Assembly (NCBI GenBank): GCA_046294735.1
Contig: JBKBKB010000005.1
Location: 124,001 to 188,000 of the forward strand
DNA length: 64,000 nt
Direction of reading: 5' to 3'
Source of the DNA: 34-65-8 sp046294735
Lineage (GTDB): Bacteria > Pseudomonadota > Alphaproteobacteria > Sphingomonadales > Sphingomonadaceae
The notes beneath the pieces are model-generated. The model was not told the DNA's origin. It saw only the letters and a list, made by a program, of their open reading frames with translations, and made no database searches. This document shows, piece by piece, positions 7,677 to 15,226 of this stretch (position 1 is its first letter; each line of letters opens with the position of its first letter). The position numbers and the translations under genes were made by a program.

Positions 7677-8941
7677 CCTCTCGGACTGGACGCAGGCGGA
7701 TCGACTGTAATCCGGATTTGCTGGAGCGAGATGATCGCCACCCAGAAGCCGATTACCGACAGGGCACTGGAGCCGAGCACGGTGAAGGCTGCGCCCTTGA
7801 GCCCGTTCCAGTCCATTGCTACTTCGAGCATGGCGAGCGCCAGCAGGGTTGGTCCTGCGCGCACGAGGAAGGCGGTGCCCGCTTTGCCGGCTGAGACCAG
7901 CAGCGATTCCAGGCTGGCGCCAACCAGTTCGATCGCTCCGGCAATGGCCAGGATGACCATGGCCCAGTAAACGACGCCAAATTCCTCACCGGCAATCGCC
8001 TCCAGCCCCCAGCGACCGAAGAACAGCGCAATCAGAACCGCCAGAATACCGCCGATCAGAGCGATGTTGGCCATTCGCCGGGCAATGTCATGCGCGGCCT
8101 CTTGCGCATGGACGAGTTCGGGGTAGATCGCCTTTGACACGGTCTGCGCCAGTTGCACCAGCGCCTGCCCCAGTTGCGATGCGACCCGGAACCCTCCGGC
8201 AAAGGCCTCGCCGCCGATAGCACCGACCAGCAGGATCATGACCTGCTTTCCGCCGACATTGAGACTTCCGCTCATGTTGGTCGACCATACGAAACGCCAG
8301 GCATCGGGATAGTCGCGCGGGATGTTTCGCAGACTGATGCGGGAGAAATCGAGCCGCTCGTGCCACGCTGCGGTGATCCACAGCGCGATCGCCACCGCAA
8401 CTTCAGCCACGGCCCAGGCGATGATGAAACCGAGCACCGTCGGCATGTAAATCACCGCCAGCACCGCGCCGATGGCGCGGACGACTGGCTGCACTGCTTC
8501 AGCGGCGGTTGCCCGACCGAACTGGAATCGCAACCTGAGCAGCCCGGTCGGGGTCGAACGCATGGCGAGAAGCGACACGACGCAGAACCAGAACGCGACC
8601 CACAGCAAGTCGTCAGGCAGGGGTAGCCAGTGCTGCGCGCTCCATACCAGCGCACCTGCCATCACGGTGCCAAGGATCACGCTCAGGAAATCGAGCGCAA
8701 TGGCGAATCCGGTCGCTTCGCCAGGTCCATTGGCGTTGGCGCCCCAGCGGACCACGAACTGCCAGGTCTGGAAATTGGCAAGGCCGGTGACGGTCTGGCC
8801 CAGGGCCACGATCAGCGCGAAATAGCCGAACCCGTCCAGCCCCAGGGTGCGGGTCGCCAGCGCGAGATAGACCACGCTGAGCACCGCATTGACTGCGCGG
8901 CCGCTGAGCAACCAGCCGATGTTCTGGATCAGGCGCCGCAT
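7673..8941 (-). CDS. Polysaccharide-biosynthesis flippase (Wzx/MOP-type membrane protein)
   Basis: Taken from ATG 8941 (MRRLIQNIGWLLSG…) the protein has 422 residues and about a dozen hydrophobic helices, with the pattern of the oligosaccharide flippase/MVF group that moves lipid-linked sugars across the inner membrane. The longer upstream reading (to 9052) adds 37 polar residues and overlaps the preceding gene, so it is rejected. It lies 19 bp after the stop of a nucleotidyltransferase gene and is probably co-transcribed with it. No glycosyltransferase is adjacent, so the cargo cannot be named. Confidence 0.78.
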   Translation of the reverse strand: MRRLIQNIGWLLSGRAVNAVLSVVYLALATRTLGLDGFGYFALIVALGQTVTGLANFQTWQFVVRWGANANGPGEATGFAIALDFLSVILGTVMAGALVWSAQHWLPLPDDLLWVAFWFCVVSLLAMRSTPTGLLRLRFQFGRATAAEAVQPVVRAIGAVLAVIYMPTVLGFIIAWAVAEVAVAIALWITAAWHERLDFSRISLRNIPRDYPDAWRFVWSTNMSGSLNVGGKQVMILLVGAIGGEAFAGGFRVASQLGQALVQLAQTVSKAIYPELVHAQEAAHDIARRMANIALIGGILAVLIALFFGRWGLEAIAGEEFGVVYWAMVILAIAGAIELVGASLESLLVSAGKAGTAFLVRAGPTLLALAMLEVAMDWNGLKGAAFTVLGSSALSVIGFWVAIISLQQIRITVDPPASSPRG

Positions 8942-8960
8942 GGCCGGTCCGTACCTGCGG

Positions 8961-9758
8961 TCAACCCGCTGCCGCTGCTTCGCGCTGGGCGAGCAGCTTT
9001 TCGGTAATGCCGAATGAACGTTCTTCGTCGACGTCGATCGCGAACTCGCCATTCGACAGAACCACCGGGACCAGCTTGTAGCCGAACCGCTTCGAGACCT
9101 GTGCGAACAGCTTGTCCTTGTCGCCCCAGCCGAAATAGAACCGGATCAGGTTCATCACCCCGAACGCCTTGGCGATGCGGCCGGGGTACTTCACGAACTG
9201 GCCGCCGCTGCGCATGATTTCCGCCGCGCCCAGTGCCTCGGCGCTGCCGATCCAGTAGGTGTTGCAGTTGGAATAACCGCCGTCGGAGAACTCGTAGAAC
9301 TTCTTCTGCCCGACCGGGTCGGCGGCGATCACGTCTTCCTTGCGGGCAAGCGCTGCGGCTGCGCCCGCTTCGGCGGCCAGCGCCTTGTCGATGAACTCGG
9401 CGTAGCCTTCGGCGGTGACCAGGCAGTTGTCGGAGGTGGTGATCAGCAGCGGGAACCCGGCGCCTTCCGCCCCGGAAAATACGCTGTCGACCAGATTGAA
9501 GGCGCCGGGCCGGAACACCACCCGCCCTTCGGTCTGCAATTGTGCGACCAGCGGGATCGCCGCGATCTCGTCGGGCTCGTGCGCGATCACCCGGATCTCG
9601 CCGACCCGGTCGCACGCGGCAAGGGCAGCAATCACGTGCTCGATCATCGGCTTGCCGTAGACCGGGACGACGCTCTTCTGGCTCACGCCTGCGCGGGCGG
9701 CGAGCGGGTCGAGCGTGCCGGATCTTTTGCCGGCCATCACGAGTGCGGAAACTTTCAT
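8961..9758 (-). CDS. MobA-like NTP transferase domain protein
   Basis: A 265-residue protein from ATG 9758, starting MKVSALVMAGKRSG, the glycine-rich nucleotide loop of NTP_transf_3 enzymes. It continues with KSVVPVYGKPMIEHVI, the uridylyl/cytidylyl/guanylyl-transferase substrate region. A Thr-Ser-Asp-Asn metal-site-like motif (LLITTSDN) follows near residue 100. The C-terminal half (…FVKYPGRIAKAFG…) is not like MobA itself. It precedes a flippase gene by 19 bp, so activation of a sugar or polyol head group for an envelope lipid or glycan is more plausible than molybdenum cofactor synthesis. The longer ORF start at 9794 adds 12 residues without a good ribosome site. Confidence 0.7.
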   Translation of the reverse strand: MKVSALVMAGKRSGTLDPLAARAGVSQKSVVPVYGKPMIEHVIAALAACDRVGEIRVIAHEPDEIAAIPLVAQLQTEGRVVFRPGAFNLVDSVFSGAEGAGFPLLITTSDNCLVTAEGYAEFIDKALAAEAGAAAALARKEDVIAADPVGQKKFYEFSDGGYSNCNTYWIGSAEALGAAEIMRSGGQFVKYPGRIAKAFGVMNLIRFYFGWGDKDKLFAQVSKRFGYKLVPVVLSNGEFAIDVDEERSFGITEKLLAQREAAAAG

Positions 9759-9828
9759 TCGCGCAACCTCTACCGACAAAGCAGCGCGCGGCAAAGCCCA
9801 TGAACAGGAATTGTAATAATCGGCCCGC

Positions 9829-10695
9829 TCAGAGCGTCTTGATCACCGCCGAGAAATCGAGCCCGCCGTTCTCCGCCGCGAAAGCTTCGTAAATCGCCCG
9901 GGCATGGTCACCCAGCGGAGTGGCGGCGCCGGACGCCTGCGCCGCTTCCATCGCCAGCTTGAGGTCCTTGAGCATCAGCGCGGTCGCAAAGCCGCCCTGA
10001 TAGCCGTTGTCCGCCGGGGTCACCGGGCCTACCCCGGGGACCGGGCAATAAGAGGTCATCGACCAGTTCTGGCCAGAGGAGACCGAGGAGATATCGTAGA
10101 AGGTCTGCGGATCGAGCCCGAGCTTCTGCGCCAGCGCAAACGCCTCGCAGGTGCCGATCATGTGGATGCCGAGCAACATGTTGTTACAGATCTTGGCTGC
10201 CTGCCCGTTGCCCGCGTCACCCGCGTGGATCACCGCCTTGCCCATCGCGGCAAGGATGGGTTCGGCCCGCGCAAACGATTCTGGTGTGCCGCCGACCATG
10301 AAGGTCAGCGTGCCGCCATTGGCCGCCGCGATCCCGCCGCTGACCGGCGCGTCGACCATGGCATAGCCCGCGCTGTCGGCCGCCGCCATCACCGCGCGCG
10401 CAGTGGCGACGTCGATGGTCGAGCAATCGAGCAGGATCGCGCCTTCGGGGGCATGGCCGATCACGTCATTGGTATAGACCGCCTTCACGATGGCCCCGTT
10501 GGGCAGCATCGAGACAACCGCATCGACCCCGGCGACCGCCTCCTTCGGATTGGTGAAAGTCTCACACCCCTTCTCGCGCGCGGCAGACAGCGCTGCTTCG
10601 GCCAGGTCGAACGCGCGCACTTCGTGCCCGGCCTTGACCAGGTTCGCGGCCATCCCGCCACCCATGTTGCCGAGACCGATAAAGGCGATTTTCAT
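9829..10695 (-). CDS. mmsB: 3-hydroxyisobutyrate dehydrogenase
   Basis: The 288-residue protein has the classic 3-hydroxyacid dehydrogenase layout: N-terminal NAD fold IGLGNMGGGMAANL, substrate loop DAPVSGGIAAANGGTL, and the catalytic-lysine helix GQAAKICNNMLLG. It oxidises 3-hydroxyisobutyrate to methylmalonate semialdehyde, the substrate of MmsA encoded by the first gene of the same operon. It is the last gene of the eight-gene valine catabolism operon, separated from the enoyl-CoA hydratase stop by a single base. Confidence 0.93.
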   Translation of the reverse strand: MKIAFIGLGNMGGGMAANLVKAGHEVRAFDLAEAALSAAREKGCETFTNPKEAVAGVDAVVSMLPNGAIVKAVYTNDVIGHAPEGAILLDCSTIDVATARAVMAAADSAGYAMVDAPVSGGIAAANGGTLTFMVGGTPESFARAEPILAAMGKAVIHAGDAGNGQAAKICNNMLLGIHMIGTCEAFALAQKLGLDPQTFYDISSVSSGQNWSMTSYCPVPGVGPVTPADNGYQGGFATALMLKDLKLAMEAAQASGAATPLGDHARAIYEAFAAENGGLDFSAVIKTL

Positions 10696-10696
10696 A

Positions 10697-11491
10697 TCAG
10701 CGTCCCTTCCATACCCCTTCGCGCTTCTCGATAAACGCCGCCATGCCTTCGGCCTTGTCTTCGCTCGCGGTGAGGATCTGGAAGATCCGGCGTTCGATAA
10801 TCAGGCCCTGATCGAGCGTCATCTCGAACGCCGCGTTTACCATCTCCTTGTTGGCGATAGCTGCCATCGGCGGCATCGCGGCGATGGTCGCGGCGGTCTT
10901 GAGGCTTTCGGCTATCAGCTGCTCGTGCGGCACCACGCGCGCCACCAGATTGCTGCGTTCCGCCTCTTCAGCCGACATCATCCGGCCGGTGAGGCACATT
11001 TCCATCGCCTTGGACTTGCCGATGGCGCGGGTCAGCCGCTGGCTGCCGCCCATGCCGGGGGCAACGCCAAGCTTGATCTCCGGCTGGCCGAACTTCGCCT
11101 TGTCGCTGGCGATGATGAAATCCGCCATCATCGCCAGCTCGCACCCGCCGCCCAGCGCAAAGCCGTTCACCGCCGCGATCCACGGCTTGCGCGTCTTCTT
11201 GACGATTTCGGCCGTCCAGGGGCTGAAGAAATCATCGAGGTAGAAATCGGCCGCCGGTTTCTCGCGCATTTCCTTGATGTCGGCACCCGCCGCGAAGGCC
11301 TTGTCGCCGCTGCCGGTCAGGATCGCGCAGAGCTGCGTCGCGTCAGCCTGATAGGCGGCGAAGGCGTCGATCAGCTCGGCCAGCACCTGGCTGTTGAGCG
11401 CGTTGAGCGCCTGCGGGCGGTTGATCGTCAGCAGGGTGACGCCCTTTGTGCCCCGGGCATCGGTTTCCACCGTGATTGTTTCGTAGGTCAT
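10697..11491 (-). CDS. Enoyl-CoA hydratase (crotonase family)
   Basis: A 264-residue crotonase from ATG 11491, whose ATGA overlaps the upstream stop; an ATG four codons earlier is possible. The oxyanion-hole motif is FAAGADIKEM. Both catalytic glutamates are present, in GGGCELAMMAD and PEIKLGVAPGMGG. In this operon it should hydrate methacrylyl-CoA to 3-hydroxyisobutyryl-CoA, the step between the acyl-CoA dehydrogenase and the CoA hydrolase. Crotonases of this type can also act in beta-oxidation, so the substrate is inferred from context. Confidence 0.9.
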   Translation of the reverse strand: MTYETITVETDARGTKGVTLLTINRPQALNALNSQVLAELIDAFAAYQADATQLCAILTGSGDKAFAAGADIKEMREKPAADFYLDDFFSPWTAEIVKKTRKPWIAAVNGFALGGGCELAMMADFIIASDKAKFGQPEIKLGVAPGMGGSQRLTRAIGKSKAMEMCLTGRMMSAEEAERSNLVARVVPHEQLIAESLKTAATIAAMPPMAAIANKEMVNAAFEMTLDQGLIIERRIFQILTASEDKAEGMAAFIEKREGVWKGR

Positions 11492-12531
11492 AGCGGTTTC
11501 CATTCTTCATCGGCGGGCAGCGGGGCGAAGATCGCATCGAGCAATTCCTCGCTCACGTCCCCGGGTGTCGCCGGGTCCCACCTGGGATCATTGGTCTTGT
11601 CGACAATCACCGCGCGTACGCCTTCGGCGAAGTCCGGCCGGGTCAGCACGCGGGCAGCGATGCGGTATTCCATTCGCATATTGTCGGCAAAATCGGTCAG
11701 CTGCGCGCTTTGCGCCAGTTGGCGCAGCGCGACCTTGCAGGTCTGGGGCGACTTGGTCCGCAGCGTGGCCAGTTCCTTCGCTGCCCACTCGGTGTCGTCC
11801 AGCTCCAGGCTGGCGAGAATATCCTCGTAGCGGTCGGATGCGAAGTGCTTCGCGATCGCTGCGGCATTGCCTTCGATCCGCGCCGGGGGCGGGGTGACCG
11901 CGAGTGAGGAAAGCACTCTGCCCGGTTCGTGCCCATGGGCGATTCGCTCCTTCGCGTCGGCCAGCGCCTCGCTCGGCAGGTAATGTGTGGCGAGGCCCGC
12001 CCACAGGCATTCCGCCCCGTCGAGCCGCGCGCCGGTCAGCGCGAGGAACTGGCCCATGCGGCCCGGCAGGCGCGAGAGATACCAGCCGCCGCCGACGTCG
12101 GGGAACAGGCCGATGCCTGTCTCCGGCATGGCAAAGCGGGTGTTCTCGGTCGCCACACGGTATTTGGCCGGCTGGCTGATGCCCACACCGCCGCCCATGG
12201 TGATCCCGTCCATGAAGGCGACAATCGGCTTGGCATAGGTGAACATCTGGTGGTTGAGTTGGTATTCGTCGTGAAAGAACCTGCGCCCCGATACCCCGCC
12301 ATCGTTCAGGGCGGAATTGCGCAGGAAGGCGATATCGCCCCCGGCACAGAAGCCGCGCCCATCGGAATGGTCGAGAATGACGGTGTGAACCGCGTTATCG
12401 TTTGCCCATTGGCTCATCGCCGCGCTCATCGCGTGGCACATCTCCAGCGTCAGCGCGTGGATCGCCTTGGGCCGGTTGAGCGAGAGCACGCCGGCGACGC
12501 CGTCGCGGCTGATCAGCACTTCATCGGTCAT
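11488..12531 (-). CDS. 3-hydroxyisobutyryl-CoA hydrolase
   Basis: A 347-residue crotonase-superfamily hydrolase, longer than true hydratases. Diagnostic motifs are GRGFCAGGDI, MDGITMGGGVGIS and PETGIGLFPDVGGGWYLSRLPG, the last being characteristic of the HIBCH group. It releases CoA from 3-hydroxyisobutyryl-CoA to give the free acid used by MmsB. Its ATG overlaps the acyl-CoA dehydrogenase stop by four bases, and its own stop overlaps the hydratase start, so the three are translationally coupled. Confidence 0.92.
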   Translation of the reverse strand: MTDEVLISRDGVAGVLSLNRPKAIHALTLEMCHAMSAAMSQWANDNAVHTVILDHSDGRGFCAGGDIAFLRNSALNDGGVSGRRFFHDEYQLNHQMFTYAKPIVAFMDGITMGGGVGISQPAKYRVATENTRFAMPETGIGLFPDVGGGWYLSRLPGRMGQFLALTGARLDGAECLWAGLATHYLPSEALADAKERIAHGHEPGRVLSSLAVTPPPARIEGNAAAIAKHFASDRYEDILASLELDDTEWAAKELATLRTKSPQTCKVALRQLAQSAQLTDFADNMRMEYRIAARVLTRPDFAEGVRAVIVDKTNDPRWDPATPGDVSEELLDAIFAPLPADEEWKPL

Positions 12532-13688
12532 TGCCGCAGCAGGTCCCGGCCGACGATCATCCGCATGATCTGGTTGGTGCCTTCGAGGATCGAGTGCACG
12601 CGCAGGTCGCGCCAGAACCGTTCGATCGGGTAATCCTTGAGGTAGCCATAGCCACCGAACAGTTGCAGCGCATCGTTGACGATCTTGCTCCCGCTGTCGG
12701 TCGCCAGCCGCTTGGCCATGGCGGAGAACCGACTCTTGTCGGGGGCGTTGTCGGTCACCTTGGCAGCGGCGAGGTAGAGCAGCGCGCGGGCAGCCTCCAG
12801 CTCGGTTGCCATGTCGGCGAGCATGAACTGGGTGTTCTGGAACTCTGCCACCGGCTGCCCGAACTGCTGGCGTTCCTTGGTGTACCTGACCGCTTCATCG
12901 AGGCACCGCTGCGCCCCGCCCAGCGAACAGGCGCCGATGTTGAGCCGCCCGCCGTCGAGCCCCATCATGGCAAAGCGGAAGCCCTCGCCCTCGTCGCCGA
13001 CCCGGTTGGCGACCGGTACGCGGGCATCTTCGAAGATCAGCTGCGCGGTCGGGCTGGCGTTCCATCCGAGCTTGCGCTCCGGCGCGCCGAAGCTGACGCC
13101 CGGCGTATCCTTGTCCACCACCAGACAGGTGATGCCCCCCGCCTTGCTTTTAGGGTCCTTGTGCTCGCCGGTGCGGACCATGCAGACGTAAACATCGTTC
13201 ACGCCGCTGCCGGAAATGAACTGCTTGGTGCCGTTTAGCACGTAGTGGTCGCCGTCCAGCCGGGCGCTGGTTTTGAGCGCGGCGGCGTCCGACCCGCTGC
13301 CCGGCTCGGTCAGGGCATAGCTGGCGATCTTTTCCATGCTCACCAGGTCAGGCAGATAGCGTGCCCTGACCTCATCTCCGCCGAACCGGTCGATCATCCA
13401 CGCGGCCATGTTGTGAATCGAGATGAAGGCGGAGGTAGCGGGGCAGCCATAGGCCATCGCTTCCATAATCAGTGCCGCTTCCAACCGCCCCAGGCCGATC
13501 CCGCCTGATTCCTCGGACACATAGATCGCGCCGAACCCCAGTTCCGCGCTGCGCTTGATCACGTCGCGCGGGAAGTGGTGCTGCTCGTCCCATTCAGCGG
13601 CGAATGGCGTGATATTGTCGGCGGTGAACCGCTGCGCCATTTCCTGGATGGCACGCTGGTCGTCGGTAAGTTGGAACTGTCCGGTCAT
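12528..13688 (-). CDS. Acyl-CoA dehydrogenase, probable isobutyryl-CoA dehydrogenase
   Basis: From ATG 13688 (MTGQFQLTDDQ…) this is a 386-residue flavoprotein with the acyl-CoA dehydrogenase signatures ALTEPGSGSDAAALKT and KERQQFGQPVAEFQ, and a C-terminal ILEGTNQIMRMIVGRDLL. The operon content (HIBCH, hydratase, MmsA, MmsB) makes isobutyryl-CoA the likely substrate, producing methacrylyl-CoA and passing electrons to ETF. A start at 13739 would run through the preceding gene and is rejected. Both ends overlap neighbours by four bases. Confidence 0.9.
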   Translation of the reverse strand: MTGQFQLTDDQRAIQEMAQRFTADNITPFAAEWDEQHHFPRDVIKRSAELGFGAIYVSEESGGIGLGRLEAALIMEAMAYGCPATSAFISIHNMAAWMIDRFGGDEVRARYLPDLVSMEKIASYALTEPGSGSDAAALKTSARLDGDHYVLNGTKQFISGSGVNDVYVCMVRTGEHKDPKSKAGGITCLVVDKDTPGVSFGAPERKLGWNASPTAQLIFEDARVPVANRVGDEGEGFRFAMMGLDGGRLNIGACSLGGAQRCLDEAVRYTKERQQFGQPVAEFQNTQFMLADMATELEAARALLYLAAAKVTDNAPDKSRFSAMAKRLATDSGSKIVNDALQLFGGYGYLKDYPIERFWRDLRVHSILEGTNQIMRMIVGRDLLRQ

Positions 13689-14230
13689 GGCTGCCGCTCT
13701 AGCGGCGCGGGGCTGGCAGGGGAAGTGGCAGGCGTGCACCGGTCACTGGCAGAAACGCCAGCTACGCGGTCATAATCGGCGGACGCGGGGGCAAGGCGGC
13801 GGATCAGGATCAGCCCCTTGCCGGTTGGCGAAACTACCGCCCCCGGTGCGCGCGAATCCGGACCGTGCAGCACCAGTTCGCGCGACTGTCCATCGCCGCG
13901 TACGGTCAGGTAATTGTTGGTCTGGGCATCGAACAGCGATAGTGAGGAATAGTTGTCCCATGCCGCCATCCGCACCGTGAGCGGGCCGTCGAGCCGGTCG
14001 AAATCATAGCGGCAAATCGAATAGGCCAGATCGGGTGAGGGGCGGACCACCGTCTGCGTTTGGGGGGTAGTTCGCGGGGCAAGGGCAATGGCATGAAGCG
14101 GCACGCCGCGATGCTCCATTGCATCCATTGCGCGGCCCATGATGAAGCCCGGGGCCGCCTGGAGCACAAACAGATGCGCCGCCCCCGCTGCTAGCGCACC
14201 AAGGACGATCGGGTTCCGGCGGCGCCTCAT
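13685..14230 (-). CDS. Short DUF1254-type membrane-anchored protein
   Basis: A 181-residue protein from ATG 14230, with an N-terminal hydrophobic helix right after MRRRRNP. A DUF1254-like segment follows, recognisable by YSICRYDF and NYSSLSLFDAQTNNYLTV. It is much shorter than the full DUF1254/DUF1214 two-domain proteins; the partner domain is encoded by the next gene upstream. The Pro/Ser/Thr-rich C-terminus reaches the acyl-CoA dehydrogenase start with an ATGA overlap. Function is unknown. Its position inside a valine operon suggests co-expression with branched-chain acyl-CoA metabolism but not a defined step. Confidence 0.72.
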   Translation of the reverse strand: MRRRRNPIVLGALAAGAAHLFVLQAAPGFIMGRAMDAMEHRGVPLHAIALAPRTTPQTQTVVRPSPDLAYSICRYDFDRLDGPLTVRMAAWDNYSSLSLFDAQTNNYLTVRGDGQSRELVLHGPDSRAPGAVVSPTGKGLILIRRLAPASADYDRVAGVSASDRCTPATSPASPAPLERQP

Positions 14231-14838
14231 CCGGCCACTCCCGCGCAATCCAGCCGTTCGATCCGGGGCGGGGAGAGTGTTCCTGCAGGATCCTCGATTA
14301 ACCTCGGATCGGGGACATAAAGCCTCAGGGTCAGATCGAAATCGCCGCCGCCCCGGCTCGACAGCCACAGGCCTTCACCGGGTGCCTGCGCCGCGATGAT
14401 CGCGCTCCATTCCCCATCCCCTGCACGGCTGGCATCGACCGACAGCGCGCCATCCCGGTTCATCGGCAGGCGGCTGCTCGCATCGTAAAGCGTGACCGAC
14501 CACCACTGCGCGGGCATCTTGCCGCTGGACAGGCGATAGCGGCACTTCTCGCGCAGTCGCTCGCCCTGATCGTCGGTGTTGCGGGTGAAATAGACCGCTT
14601 CGCTGCGGGCAAGCGCCAGCAGGCCATGCCGCGCCACCCGCGCCCGGGTGTAGGGATCGGCGGCCTCGGAACCGATGGTCCAGTCAGACTTCCAGCCCCG
14701 CACGTTGATATCGCCGGAGGACAGCACCCCGAGACCGGGAAACAGGCCGGAGAGCGCCAGCGCCGAACCGCCACCGAGCAGCACCCCGCCGACAAGCGCG
14801 AGGGCATAGGCAAGCCCCCGGCTCTTGCGCTCAGCCAT
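14227..14838 (-). CDS. DUF1214-type membrane-anchored protein
   Basis: A 203-residue protein from ATG 14838 with one N-terminal transmembrane helix (about 11-31). The periplasmic-looking DUF1214 domain has WWSVTLYDASSRLPMN and a C-terminal beta-rich part ending LTLRLYVPDPRL. It is the partner of the following DUF1254 gene (ATGA overlap) and overlaps the RidA-like gene by eight bases. In many proteins the two domains are fused; here they are split and each is membrane-tethered. No catalytic motif is recognised. Confidence 0.72.
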   Translation of the reverse strand: MAERKSRGLAYALALVGGVLLGGGSALALSGLFPGLGVLSSGDINVRGWKSDWTIGSEAADPYTRARVARHGLLALARSEAVYFTRNTDDQGERLREKCRYRLSSGKMPAQWWSVTLYDASSRLPMNRDGALSVDASRAGDGEWSAIIAAQAPGEGLWLSSRGGGDFDLTLRLYVPDPRLIEDPAGTLSPPRIERLDCAGVAG

Positions 14839-15226
14839 GGCCGATGACCGCCTCTGCCTCGATCTCGACCAGCCATTCGGGGCGGCACAGGCTGGCGACT
14901 CCGACCATGGTTGCGGCCGGGCTGGCACCACCGAAATAGCGCGCGTGGACTGCGCCGACAGCGTCCTGCTGGTCGATATCGGTCAGGAACATGCGAGTGC
15001 AGACCACGTCAGCCGCCGTGCCGCCGAGTTGCTCGACCACGCGCACGATCAGTTCGCAGCACCGGGCTGCCTGCTCGGCTGCGCCCCCAGGGGTGGTGGT
15101 GCCATCGTTCTCGATCGGGCCGGTGCCTGCCACAATGATCCGCTCTCCCACCCGCACCGCGCGGGAGAAACCGAACCGGGCCTCGTAAGGCGAGCCGGAA
15201 GTGACGTGCTGGCGCAACGGGCTCAC
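14831..15226 (-). CDS. RidA/YjgF family protein
   Basis: A 131-residue member of the RidA family, with the core VGERIIVAGTGPIE, the conserved VVCTRMFLTDID region and a C-terminal PEWLVEIEAEAVI. The Arg of TRMFL matches the conserved RidA substrate-binding Arg. RidA proteins hydrolyse reactive enamine/imine intermediates from PLP enzymes. The start is GTG at 15226, whose GTGA overlaps the mmsA stop. Its place next to branched-chain degradation genes fits damage control of amino-acid-derived imines, but the exact substrate is unknown. Confidence 0.85.
   Translation of the reverse strand: MSPLRQHVTSGSPYEARFGFSRAVRVGERIIVAGTGPIENDGTTTPGGAAEQAARCCELIVRVVEQLGGTAADVVCTRMFLTDIDQQDAVGAVHARYFGGASPAATMVGVASLCRPEWLVEIEAEAVIGHG

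Noticed and set aside
11491..11503. Upstream ATG of the enoyl-CoA hydratase gene
   Set aside because: The ATG at 11491 makes the same ATGA overlap used at the other operon junctions, so it is preferred.
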